Origin: a bacterium
Lineage (GTDB): Bacteria > Actinomycetota > Acidimicrobiia > Spongiisociales > Spongiisociaceae
Assembly (NCBI GenBank): GCA_028821235.1
Contig: JAPPGV010000011.1
Location: forward strand, 1-64,000
DNA length: 64,000 bases
Direction: 5' to 3'
Below, in pieces: positions 25,368-33,803 of this stretch. The translations under genes were made by a program, and so were the position numbers. Every line of letters starts with the position of its first letter. Position 1 is the first letter of the stretch. The notes beneath the pieces were generated by a model. That model was given only the letters and a program-made list of their open reading frames with translations. It did no database searches and was not told the origin of the DNA.

Positions 25368-26888
25368 CTAGGAACCGAAGAGGTTCCCGTAGTACTCGCC
25401 GAGCAGGGTGGCGCCGTCCTCGACGAGCTTCCGCTGCGCCTCCTCGCGGGTCATGTTGCCCGTCAGGAGTTCCGCCTGCACGTCCTGCTGGAGGACCCGG
25501 AAGGAGAACGGGGGTGGCCCGAGGTTGCCCTCATCGGTCATCGGCAGCTCCGATAGGGCGTAGGGCAGGATCTCCCAGGCAGCCGCCATCGGAGGCGAGG
25601 TCTCCAGGAAGGCCGCGTACTCGGCCGAGTCACCGACGCTCAACCTGCTGGGCAGGTTCCCGGAAGTCTCGGCCCAGTAGGCCTGGCTCTCGGGGCTCGA
25701 CAGGAACTTGATGAACTCCCACGTGGCCAGGTTCTCGGCCTCGGTGGTGTTGAACGCCACCGCGTTGGGCCCGAACAGGACCGTGACGGGATCGGCGCCC
25801 TCGAACTCCTGGGGAACCGCTCCCACGCTCCAGTTGAAGGCACCGGCCACCCCCTCCTCAACGAAGGGAACCCAGCGACTGGAGGTCATGATGTAGGCGA
25901 CCTGCTGGGAGGCGAAGTCGCTCAGGTTGGCCGTCGCCTCATCGGCCCGGCCGACCGTCGGGAAGCCGTATCCCTCCTCGATGAGGGTCGCGAACAGGTC
26001 GAGGGCCTTTGTCCACGGTTCTTCGCCGTACCTCGTTGCCCTCGCCTCCACATCGATGGTCGGGAAACCCCCGAAGGTGAAGCCGGTGGCGTTCCACATG
26101 GAGGCGTCGACCTGTATGGAGTAGCAGCTCTTGTTCAGGTCGTTGAGGATCACCTCGCACTGGGCGAGGAACTCGTCCCAGGTCTCTGCCGGACCGTCAA
26201 ATCCCAGACCGTTCAGCATGTCCAGGTTGTAGAACATCACCGCGATGGCCACCGTCCACGGGAAGCTGAGCATCTGCCCACCCTCGGACAGGTAGGTATT
26301 CCTGGCGATCTCCACCGGCAGGAAGTCGGACACGTCGACGCCGATCGCCGGATCGTTGACGTAGCTGGTCAGGTCGAGCAGGACGCCGGCCCTCCCCCAG
26401 TTGACAGCCGCGTCCTCGAAGGCGACGGTCAGGTTGGGCAGGTCGTTGGCCTCGATCGCGCCGGCGATCTTCTGGCCGGTCGGGTAGTAACCACCGGTGA
26501 ACTGGGCCTCCACGTCGATCTGGGGATACTTCGCCTCGAACCTGGCCACCAACTCGTTCATCGCCTCTTCCAGCGGCCCGCTGTAGACGTGCCAGAACTG
26601 GATGGTGGCGGCCTCGAGTTCTGCGAGCGTCGTGGTCGTCGGCTCCGCCATCGCCTCGGTCGTGGCGGGCGCGGCCTCGGTGGTCTCTGTCTCCTCCTCC
26701 ATCGCCTCGGTAGTGGCCGGCGCCGCGGTAGTGGCAGGCGCCGCGGAAGTGGCCGGCGCGACGGTTGTGGCTGGTGCCGCGGTAGTGGCGGCCGGCTCGT
26801 CGTCGCCACAAGCTGCGGCAACCAGGGCCAGAACCAGGAACAGCGCTCCTAGAACCATGCCATTGGGTCGGAAGGCCCTCGCTCTCAT
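25368..26888 (-). CDS. ABC transporter extracellular solute-binding lipoprotein (sugar type)
   Basis: This 506-residue protein is the substrate-binding part of the importer, anchored by a lipoprotein signal with Cys27 (ALVAAAC). A Thr/Ala/Pro/Glu-rich linker of about 60 residues keeps the domain off the membrane. The mature part begins near TIQFWHVYSGPLEEAMNELV, the usual start of family 1 (UgpB/MalE-like) binding proteins, and includes a VAYIMTSSRWVPFVEEG segment. The ATG at 26888 has GGGAG upstream. It lies after the two permease genes in the operon. The sequence does not say which ligand it takes; sulfated sugars are suggested by the sulfatase downstream. Confidence 0.88.
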   Translation of the reverse strand: MRARAFRPNGMVLGALFLVLALVAAACGDDEPAATTAAPATTVAPATSAAPATTAAPATTEAMEEETETTEAAPATTEAMAEPTTTTLAELEAATIQFWHVYSGPLEEAMNELVARFEAKYPQIDVEAQFTGGYYPTGQKIAGAIEANDLPNLTVAFEDAAVNWGRAGVLLDLTSYVNDPAIGVDVSDFLPVEIARNTYLSEGGQMLSFPWTVAIAVMFYNLDMLNGLGFDGPAETWDEFLAQCEVILNDLNKSCYSIQVDASMWNATGFTFGGFPTIDVEARATRYGEEPWTKALDLFATLIEEGYGFPTVGRADEATANLSDFASQQVAYIMTSSRWVPFVEEGVAGAFNWSVGAVPQEFEGADPVTVLFGPNAVAFNTTEAENLATWEFIKFLSSPESQAYWAETSGNLPSRLSVGDSAEYAAFLETSPPMAAAWEILPYALSELPMTDEGNLGPPPFSFRVLQQDVQAELLTGNMTREEAQRKLVEDGATLLGEYYGNLFGS

Positions 26889-26951
26889 ACCTACTCCCTT
26901 ATCTCTCCGACGTACGTTCACCCGTCCGCAGGTCGCCATGTCGTGGTCTTG

Positions 26952-27782
26952 CTACTTGATGCCTCCCTGGGTAACTCCCTCTATGACGAACCGCTGACCG
27001 ATGAAGAACAGGATACCCACGGGGAGTATTCCTATGACGGCCGCAGCCATCAACATGTTGATGAAGACGGCGCCCTCCGTCTGGAACGAGACCAAGCCCA
27101 GCTGAACAACTCGCAATTCTGCATCGGCTGTGACGAACAGCGGCCATAGAAGTGCGTTCCACGACCAGATGAACGTGATCAGAAAGACGGTCACCGCCGC
27201 TGCCCGTACAAGGGGAAGCCCGATCGACCAGAAGGCCCTGGCCTCCGAGCTGCCGTCCACGTAAGCCGAGTCGAACAGGTCATCGGGTATTCCCAGGAAC
27301 TCCTGGCGGAACATGAACACCGCGAACGCCCCGGCCATCCATGGCACGACCAGAGCCGCGTAGGTGTTGTACCAGCCGAGATCGTTGATGAGCACGTAGT
27401 TGGCGATGAAAGTGGCCTCGAAGGGGATCATGAAGCTGGCCAGAACCAGCATCAGGATCACCCTGCGTCCCCTGAACCGGATCCGCACCAGCGCATAGCC
27501 CGCCAGAGCGCCGAACAGCACGTTCCCGCTCGCCGAGAGGGTGGCCACGAACAGGGAGTTCATTATCCAGCGCGCCATCATCGTCTCGCGGAAGATGTCG
27601 ATGTAGGTGATGATGGACGCCGTTTCGGGAATGATGGTGGGAGGTACGAGCAAAGCCTCGTCAAGGGGCTTGAGGGAGGTTGTCACCATCCAGTAGAGGG
27701 GCGCCAGGGCGAAGGCGCACAGCACGAAAAGGACAAGGTGGGCTGCCAGCCTGGTCTGGGGGGCATTGTGGCCGGTGGCCAT
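26952..27782 (-). CDS. Sugar-type ABC transporter permease (UgpE/MalG-like)
   Basis: This 276-residue permease has six predicted spans and an EAA loop (DSAYVDGSSEARAFWSIGLPL) near residues 175-195, the MalG/UgpE pattern. The ATG at 27782 overlaps the UgpA-like stop codon (TGATG), showing tight coupling. A much longer open frame continues upstream to 28937, but it overlaps the UgpA-like gene and has no family homology, so it is not used. No ATP-binding gene is in this operon. The cell probably uses a shared MsiK-like ATPase, as is common in actinobacteria. Confidence 0.9.
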   Translation of the reverse strand: MATGHNAPQTRLAAHLVLFVLCAFALAPLYWMVTTSLKPLDEALLVPPTIIPETASIITYIDIFRETMMARWIMNSLFVATLSASGNVLFGALAGYALVRIRFRGRRVILMLVLASFMIPFEATFIANYVLINDLGWYNTYAALVVPWMAGAFAVFMFRQEFLGIPDDLFDSAYVDGSSEARAFWSIGLPLVRAAAVTVFLITFIWSWNALLWPLFVTADAELRVVQLGLVSFQTEGAVFINMLMAAAVIGILPVGILFFIGQRFVIEGVTQGGIK

Positions 27783-28783
27783 CACGCCGTCCCCGCCGTG
27801 TAGTGGACCCACCGCCGGCTCAACCGGAACTGGAGCCAGGTGACCACCAGGATGATCAGGAACAGGGCGGTGGCCGTGGCCGCTCCCAAGGCGAACAGGT
27901 TGTCGCCCCAGAACTGCCGGTACATGAGCATCGACAAGGTTTCTGTCGTCCGGGCCGGGCCACCCTGGGTCAGGACGAAGATCGTGTTGAACTCGCGCAG
28001 GGCGAACACCAGGGAGACGACCACCACGAACAGGATCGTCGGGGAGAGCACCGGGATCACCACCCTCCGGAGGATCTTCGGTTCGCTGGCGCCGTCCACG
28101 CGGGCCGCGTCCAGAAGATCCGGGTCGATACGGGTCATGCCCGCGTACAGGATGAGAACGGTGAACCCGAGCATCTGCCAGAACCTGACCAGCAGCAGGA
28201 TGGCCATGGCGATGCTCGGGCCCTCGGCCCAACCCGGAACGGTGGCGCCGAACCAACCCGCCACCAGTTCGACGACACCGGTCGAGTCGAGGATCCACGA
28301 CTGGCGCCTTATCCCGAATGGCTGGAGCGACGCGTTGACGACTCCGGTCGGGCTCGGGGCGAACACGAGTCCCCAGACGAGGCTGGTGGCGACGGTGGGA
28401 ACGATGAAGGGAACGAACAGCAGGAGCCGGTAGAGGTAGCTCTTGCGGATCACGTAGTGGAGAAGGTAGGCGACCGGGATGGCCACTATCACAGTGACCG
28501 GCACCACGAAGGCGAAGAAGAAGGTCACCTTCACCGAGTTCCAGAAGTCGCCACCTTGGACAAGGTCGATGTAGTTCGTGAGGCCGATGAACTCGGCGCC
28601 GGCCAGGGTCCAGTTGGTGAGCGAGAGGTAGATGTTGCGACCGGTCCCGTACAGGTGGAATACCCCAATGACCAGCAGGGCAGGCAACAGGAAGAGGAAG
28701 GCAGTGGCCGGCGAACTCGTGCGAGAGGAACGCCGCCAGCGCCATCGACCCGCGGACGTCCACCGCGAACCTCCTGCGACCAT
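27782..28783 (-). CDS. Sugar-type ABC transporter permease (UgpA/MalF-like)
   Basis: This 333-residue permease is the partner of the UgpE-like protein. The first hydrophobic segment is near residues 25-45, followed by five more, with an EAA loop (DAARVDGASEPKILRRVVIPV) around residues 228-248. The N-terminus is unusually Arg-rich and hydrophilic, of about 25 residues. ATG at 28783 is chosen; a GTG nine bases upstream is possible. It is the first gene of the eight-gene operon running to 20353. Its upstream region carries the MITE-like element, which may therefore hold or disturb the operon promoter. Confidence 0.88.
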   Translation of the reverse strand: MVAGGSRWTSAGRWRWRRSSRTSSPATAFLFLLPALLVIGVFHLYGTGRNIYLSLTNWTLAGAEFIGLTNYIDLVQGGDFWNSVKVTFFFAFVVPVTVIVAIPVAYLLHYVIRKSYLYRLLLFVPFIVPTVATSLVWGLVFAPSPTGVVNASLQPFGIRRQSWILDSTGVVELVAGWFGATVPGWAEGPSIAMAILLLVRFWQMLGFTVLILYAGMTRIDPDLLDAARVDGASEPKILRRVVIPVLSPTILFVVVVSLVFALREFNTIFVLTQGGPARTTETLSMLMYRQFWGDNLFALGAATATALFLIILVVTWLQFRLSRRWVHYTAGTA

Positions 28784-28801
28784 ACGTGACACCCGTCTGT
28801 C

Positions 28802-28967
28802 TAGCGGTCTGTCTGTGGATTAACTTGGCGTGTTCTGCGTGCCATTCGCGTCCCTCGCTGCGTTCCGCCCCCTCAACGTACCGCAGCGCGTACGCCTTCG
28901 TCAGCGGGCCTTGCGAGGAACACCGCTGCCGACGCATACCACACCGTCATCTCACAGGCAGACCGCT
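28802..28967. repeat. Complete MITE-like element with imperfect terminal inverted repeats
   Basis: The 15-mer AGCGGTCTGTCTGTG at 28803-28817 is repeated inverted, with one mismatch, at 28953-28967. The ~165 bases between do not encode a recognisable protein. Its left part is about three quarters identical to window bases 1-78 and its right end is 27/33 identical to 54256-54288. Size, ends and copy number fit a non-autonomous element or an eroded insertion sequence. It fills the space between the divergent ABC operon and the adenosine deaminase gene and so may carry promoter signals for both. Confidence 0.6.
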
Positions 28968-28984
28968 TAGGCTGCTCCCTGATT

Positions 28985-29983
28985 ATGCCCCAGTCCGGAC
29001 CGGCGCGCAGGAACCTCCGTCAGCTGCCGAAGGCCCACCTGCACCTCCATCTGGTTGGTTCGATGCGGCCGAAGACCCTCACCGCGCTGGCCGAGGAGGC
29101 AGGGATGGCGATGGCTCTCCCGGAGAGCTTCGTCGACTTCAAGCACTTCTACACCGCCTACACGCTGGCGAACCGGGCGGTTCGCAATGCCGAGCACCTG
29201 AGCCGTCTGGTCTTCGAGGTAGTCGAGGATGCCGCTGCCGACGGTGCCGTGTGGGTGGAGCCCACCCTGTACCTTGACAGCTTCAGGGAGGCAATCGGGC
29301 CGGGCGAGCTGATCCTCGACATCGTGGCGGATGCGATCCGGAGGGCCCGCGACAGGGTGGGGATCGGCGCAAGACTGATCGTGGCGGCAGACCGTGATCT
29401 GGGTCCCGCGGACGGCGTGCGCCAGGCGCGCCTCGCCGCCCGCGGGGATCCCGACGTCATCGGCGCGTTCGGCCTGGTGAACGACGAGTTGGCGCACCCC
29501 ATCGAAGACTTCCGCGAAGCCCTCGCCATCGCTTCCAACGCGGGCCTGGCCCTCGTCCCCCACTCAGGAGAGTTCGGCGGTCCAGACCAGGTGGCCGCCA
29601 CTTTGGGTCTGGGGGTGGCCCGCATCCAGCACGGGATCGCCGCCGCGCGGGATCGCGCCCTGCTCCGGCGCCTTGCAGGCAGCGACGTCTGCCTTGACGT
29701 GTGCCCGACCAGCAACGTCGCGGTCGGCGCGGTCGAAAGCCTGGACAGACACCCACTTCCGGACCTGGTAGCGGCCGGAGTCAGTGTCAGCCTCAACGCC
29801 GACGATTCCCTCCTGTTTGGGTGCTCGTTGCTCAGCGAGTACGAGTTGGCCCGCGAGGCGTTCGGGTTCTCCGACCGGCGGATGGCCGCTATCGCCGGAG
29901 CCTCGATCTCCCACAGCACGGCACCGAGATCGCTCAAGTCGATGGCGGAGGCCCGAATCCACCAGTGGATAGCTGCTAGCTAG
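28985..29983 (+). CDS. Adenosine deaminase-family aminohydrolase
   Basis: This 332-residue enzyme deaminates adenosine or a related adenine base or nucleoside to the inosine form. Zinc-site motifs are HLHLHLVGS near residues 18-26, the catalytic Glu196 in PHSGEF, RIQHGI, DVCPTSN and SLNADDSLLFG. The usual HLEGS reads HLVGS here, so Glu is replaced by Val at a non-ligand position. ATG at 28985 follows the repeat element. The gene is divergent from the sugar-type ABC operon and 67 bases before the aldo-keto reductase gene. Adenine deaminase of the same fold is an alternative. Confidence 0.88.
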   Translation: MPQSGPARRNLRQLPKAHLHLHLVGSMRPKTLTALAEEAGMAMALPESFVDFKHFYTAYTLANRAVRNAEHLSRLVFEVVEDAAADGAVWVEPTLYLDSFREAIGPGELILDIVADAIRRARDRVGIGARLIVAADRDLGPADGVRQARLAARGDPDVIGAFGLVNDELAHPIEDFREALAIASNAGLALVPHSGEFGGPDQVAATLGLGVARIQHGIAAARDRALLRRLAGSDVCLDVCPTSNVAVGAVESLDRHPLPDLVAAGVSVSLNADDSLLFGCSLLSEYELAREAFGFSDRRMAAIAGASISHSTAPRSLKSMAEARIHQWIAAS

Positions 29984-30050
29984 AAGGGGTTACCATCATC
30001 ACTAGCCATCAACCACTGCTCTATCTCTCGGCTCCTGAGGACCATTCACA

Positions 30051-31043
30051 ATGACGGATGCGCTAACAAGGCGGCCTCTTGGACAGACCGGCATCCGTGT
30101 GTCACCGGTCGGGATCGGCACGGGATCGTTGGGGGCCGACCCGGCCGTAACCGACCCCGACGCCGTCGACGAACTTGCCGTGGCGACGCTTCGCGCCGCC
30201 CTCCGCGCCGGTCTGAACTACATCGACACGGCGCCCGGATACCGGGGCGGCGACAGCGACCGCCGAGTCGGCATGGCGCTGCGCGGTGGATGGCGCGACC
30301 GCGTGGTGCTGGCCACCAAGGTGGGCAGCCATCCGGCCCATCCGGGAGACATGACCGGCGATGCAGCTACCTGGGTCATCGAGCAGAGCCTGGAGGTCAT
30401 CGGCACCGGCTCCATCGATGTCGCCCTGGTCCACGACCCGGCCGCCATGGACCCCGTGTTGGAGGCAGGCGGCGCGGTCGCAGCCCTCGAGCGGCTGAAG
30501 GAGGAGGGCAAGGTCCGCGCCATCGGCCTCGGAGTCCAGAACCACGAGTTCCTCAGGATCGCGATCGAGTCGGGAAGGTTCGATGTGATCCAGACACCCT
30601 ACGACTACAACCTGCTGCGTACCACTGCCGAGAAGCTGATCGGGCAGGCGGCCGACCGTGGGGTCGGGGTCGTCAACGCGTCCCCGTTCCTGGCCGGACT
30701 GCTTTCAGGAGTCGATCCTGACGACATCGTAGCCATCCGGGCCGCGACCGGCATGTGGAGCCTAAGGGACCGTGACGTCGCGCGGGCCCGCCGGATCTGG
30801 GAGTGGGCGGGAGACCGGGACGCGGATTTGCGGGCGCTCGCGATGCAGTTCTGCCTGCGGGAACAGCGCATCGCCACAACCCTCATCGGTCCCCGGCGCC
30901 CGTCGGATGTGGCGGAGGATATCGCCGCCGCCACCCAACGGGTACCCGACAGAGATTGGGACGCCCTGGCGGAGGCCCTCCCGACCTTCCCGGTGTCCGC
31001 CCCCGGAGGAGAAGCCGCGGTTGGCCCATATCCCCCGAGTTGA
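30051..31043 (+). CDS. Aldo/keto reductase
   Basis: This 330-residue TIM-barrel oxidoreductase has the catalytic tetrad in order: Asp in YIDTAPGY, Tyr in the same motif, Lys in VLATKVG and His in VALVHDP. A C-terminal IGPRRPSDV segment binds NADP. It resembles the L-fucose dehydrogenase/D-threo-aldose dehydrogenase (AKR15-like) group. ATG at 30051 has GAGGACC about nine bases upstream. It may share a transcript with the adenosine deaminase gene and converges with the molybdoenzyme gene, only three bases away. The substrate is unknown. Confidence 0.87.
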   Translation: MTDALTRRPLGQTGIRVSPVGIGTGSLGADPAVTDPDAVDELAVATLRAALRAGLNYIDTAPGYRGGDSDRRVGMALRGGWRDRVVLATKVGSHPAHPGDMTGDAATWVIEQSLEVIGTGSIDVALVHDPAAMDPVLEAGGAVAALERLKEEGKVRAIGLGVQNHEFLRIAIESGRFDVIQTPYDYNLLRTTAEKLIGQAADRGVGVVNASPFLAGLLSGVDPDDIVAIRAATGMWSLRDRDVARARRIWEWAGDRDADLRALAMQFCLREQRIATTLIGPRRPSDVAEDIAAATQRVPDRDWDALAEALPTFPVSAPGGEAAVGPYPPS

Positions 31044-31046
31044 AAG

Positions 31047-33785
31047 TCACGCCTGGTAGGCGTCCGGGACGGGTGGCAGCGGCCTCGTGAGCCACCGGGG
31101 CCTGCGCAGGCCTCCGGGGCCTGGCCCCGGACGTGTCCGGCCCATCCACTCCTGGTAGATCTCGTGTGATCTGGCCGTGTCGACAAAGACATCGCCGTAG
31201 CGGTCTTCCGGGCTCGCATGGCCTAGGGTGACCCGCTGATGCCAGGCATGCATGCCGGACACCGGGTCGGGATGGACGGGGAAGGCGAGGTTCTGGTGCA
31301 CCCCGGGGTCGCGCCACCAGATCCTCTCGCTATCGGGATCGTCCGACCGGAACGGCTCGATGCCTGTCTTGTGCCTCAACCGCCAGCCGCCGTCATGCCG
31401 CTGGATGTCCACGAGGGCCGAGGACCAGCGCTCGTTGCCCATATTTGCATCAAGACGCCATCGACCCATGTGGTGGGATGCGGCCACCACGCCCGGCCTG
31501 ATCCCCTCGGTTCGCCAGGCCCGCATCACGAAGTAGCCGATGTCGGTGGTTATGCGCACCAGGTCCCCGGTTTCGAACCCGAGTTGGTCGGCGTCGATGG
31601 AGTTCATCCACAACGGATGGCCGTGGCTGATCTCGTACAGGTACTTGGCGTTGCCCGACCGGGTGTGGATGAGGGTGGGCAGCCGGAAGATCGGGAGCAG
31701 GATGCGCTCGTCTCCCTCGAGGTCGAGATCGCGCCAGTACACGTGGGACTTGAGGTACGTGGGTATGGCCGCATCCGCCCAGTCCCACGACTCCAGCGTG
31801 TCGGAGTGCCATTCGAGCAGGCGGGAGGGAGAGGTGAACCCGCTCCTACGCTCCCCGTCGACCTCCACCCCCGGCTGATCGGCGCCCACGGCCTCCTCGT
31901 TCAACAGGTAGCGTTCGCGGTCGATCTCGAACGCGCCGTACTTGCGCATGTACTCGAGCGGGGTGAGCCCCTCCCGTCCGGCGTGTTCCGGAAGTCCGGG
32001 CACCGAGTTGTCGAACATCCAGCCGTAGTACTCGTCGACGCTCACCGGCCGGGACGGTTCGGCCGGCGACTCGTACCACTGCCTCACCCCGAGGGCGCCG
32101 TCCGGGTCGATCCGCCAGGAGAGGTCGATCCAGAACTCGTTCTCCTCCCACACCTCTCCGGGGTTGGCCTCGTAGGTGCGCTCGTACCGCTGTCCGGCCC
32201 GCTCGCCCGCCACCCGCAGCACGGGCTGGCGGAATCCGAGCCAGCGGGCTGCATGGGTCTCGTAGGAGTGGGTGTCGTGACGCTCGGCGCCCACCCCCAT
32301 CGGCAGCACGTAGTCGGCGAACCAGGCCGTCTCCGACCAGGTCGGGCTGAGCGCCACGTGGAGGCCGACCTTGTCCTCGTCGGTGAGGGCCTCGAGCCAG
32401 GTGAAGCCGTCGGGGTTGGTCCAGATGGGGTTGTAGACACGGGTGAAGTAGACCTCGAGCCGTCCCCGGCCCTCCTTGAGGAAGTGCGGCAGCAGGTAGC
32501 TCAGCTCGTAGTGGCTGAGGGGGAACTCCGCCGGCCAGATCAGCTCGTTCCAGCGGTTCGCCGGGGGTGGCATGTTCCAGTGGTCGGGCTTGAACTTGTC
32601 CCACGCGCTCGGCGATGTGCCCCCCTCCGTACCCACCGATCCCGTGAGCACGTGCAGGAAGAAGAGGCAGCGGGCCACCTGCCAGCCCCCGAGGTTCCCC
32701 GACCCGGCGGCCCGCCACGTGTGGGAGGCGAAGCGGCTCCCCGCTTCGGCGATGCCCCTGGCTACCGCCTCGATACGTTCAGAATCCACCCCGGTCTCGG
32801 CGGCGGCGAATTCGATCGTGTAATCCGCATAGGTCTCGCGCAGCAGTTCGAGGAAGCTCTCGTAGGTGCGGGGCCGATCCGGCGCCCTTGCCTCGAGCGA
32901 GGCCTCCCAGTTGACCCACCGGCGCATGAACTCGTGATCCACAGCATCCCACTCGATCAGCCGGGCGGCGATGGCCAGGAGCATGGCCGCCTCGGTACCC
33001 GGCCACGGTGACAGCCAGTGGTCGGACATCGACGCAGTGTTGGAGAGGCGCGGGTCGATCGTCGCCACCTGCGCCCCCGCCTGGCGGGCCTCGATGATGC
33101 GCTGGGCGTGGGGGTTGAAGTAGTGCCCGGACTCGAGCTGGGCCGACAGCAGGAGGATGAAGCGGGCGTTGGCGAAGTCGGCCGAGGGCCGGTCGTACCC
33201 CATCCACATGGCGTAGCCGGTGCGGGCCCCCGACGAGCAGATGTTGGTGTGGCTGTTGTGCCCGTCCACCCCCCAGGACCGGAGGATGCGGTCGATGAAG
33301 CCGTCCTCGCCCGGCCGTCCCACGTGGTAGATGATCTCGTCGTGACGGTCCTCCTGCAGAGCGGTGCGGATCCGCGACGCGATGTCCTCGAGGGCGTCCT
33401 CCCAGGAGACCTGCTCCCACTCCCCTCCACCGCGGGGCCCGACCCTCCTCAGCGGGTGCAGTATCCGCTCCGGGTCGTACATCTGGTTGAGGGTCGCCGG
33501 TCCCTTGGCGCAGTTACGGCCCCTCGATCCCGGATGCTCCGGGTTGCCCTCGAAGCGCCGCACCCGGCCGCTGTCCTTGTCGACGTACGCCAGCAGCCCG
33601 CAGCCGGCCTCGCAGTTGAAACAGGTGGTCGGCACCAGCCGGTAGCGCCGCTTGACCCGCTCGGGCCAGGCCTTGGCGTCGTACTCCTCCCAGTCGTCCC
33701 AGGACTCGGTCGGCGGGAAGGGAACCAGACCCGTCCCTGGGACCAGCCGGGGCAGGCGATCCGTGGCGCGCCGGTCCCTATCCAT
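31047..33785 (-). CDS. Molybdopterin oxidoreductase catalytic subunit (SoeA-like, DMSO reductase family)
   Basis: This 912-residue catalytic subunit of a DMSO-reductase-family enzyme carries one [4Fe-4S] cluster (Cys55, Cys58, Cys62, Cys92) and bis-MGD. The likely Mo ligand is Cys183 in NICSSGARTGY. The C-terminal beta-barrel domain starts near residue 700. There is no twin-Arg signal (it begins MDRDRRATDRLPRL), so it stays in the cytoplasm, unlike periplasmic PhsA, PsrA or TtrA. That topology and the partner at 33804 fit the sulfite-oxidising SoeABC complex of sulfur bacteria, and Xsc in the same window would supply sulfite. ATG at 33785 has GGAG upstream. Another substrate, such as polysulfide or arsenite, cannot be ruled out. 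Confidence 0.7.
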   Translation of the reverse strand: MDRDRRATDRLPRLVPGTGLVPFPPTESWDDWEEYDAKAWPERVKRRYRLVPTTCFNCEAGCGLLAYVDKDSGRVRRFEGNPEHPGSRGRNCAKGPATLNQMYDPERILHPLRRVGPRGGGEWEQVSWEDALEDIASRIRTALQEDRHDEIIYHVGRPGEDGFIDRILRSWGVDGHNSHTNICSSGARTGYAMWMGYDRPSADFANARFILLLSAQLESGHYFNPHAQRIIEARQAGAQVATIDPRLSNTASMSDHWLSPWPGTEAAMLLAIAARLIEWDAVDHEFMRRWVNWEASLEARAPDRPRTYESFLELLRETYADYTIEFAAAETGVDSERIEAVARGIAEAGSRFASHTWRAAGSGNLGGWQVARCLFFLHVLTGSVGTEGGTSPSAWDKFKPDHWNMPPPANRWNELIWPAEFPLSHYELSYLLPHFLKEGRGRLEVYFTRVYNPIWTNPDGFTWLEALTDEDKVGLHVALSPTWSETAWFADYVLPMGVGAERHDTHSYETHAARWLGFRQPVLRVAGERAGQRYERTYEANPGEVWEENEFWIDLSWRIDPDGALGVRQWYESPAEPSRPVSVDEYYGWMFDNSVPGLPEHAGREGLTPLEYMRKYGAFEIDRERYLLNEEAVGADQPGVEVDGERRSGFTSPSRLLEWHSDTLESWDWADAAIPTYLKSHVYWRDLDLEGDERILLPIFRLPTLIHTRSGNAKYLYEISHGHPLWMNSIDADQLGFETGDLVRITTDIGYFVMRAWRTEGIRPGVVAASHHMGRWRLDANMGNERWSSALVDIQRHDGGWRLRHKTGIEPFRSDDPDSERIWWRDPGVHQNLAFPVHPDPVSGMHAWHQRVTLGHASPEDRYGDVFVDTARSHEIYQEWMGRTRPGPGPGGLRRPRWLTRPLPPVPDAYQA

Positions 33786-33803
33786 GGTGATCTCCGCGTC
33801 CGC

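Noticed and set aside
27783-28937. Upstream half of a 661-residue frame continuing from the UgpE-like gene.
   Set aside because: It overlaps the UgpA-like permease, whose motifs are clear, and has no membrane or family pattern.
31239-33011. 590-residue plus-strand frame opposite the molybdoenzyme gene.
   Set aside because: The minus strand encodes cluster Cys and cofactor motifs in order, so this is a shadow frame.
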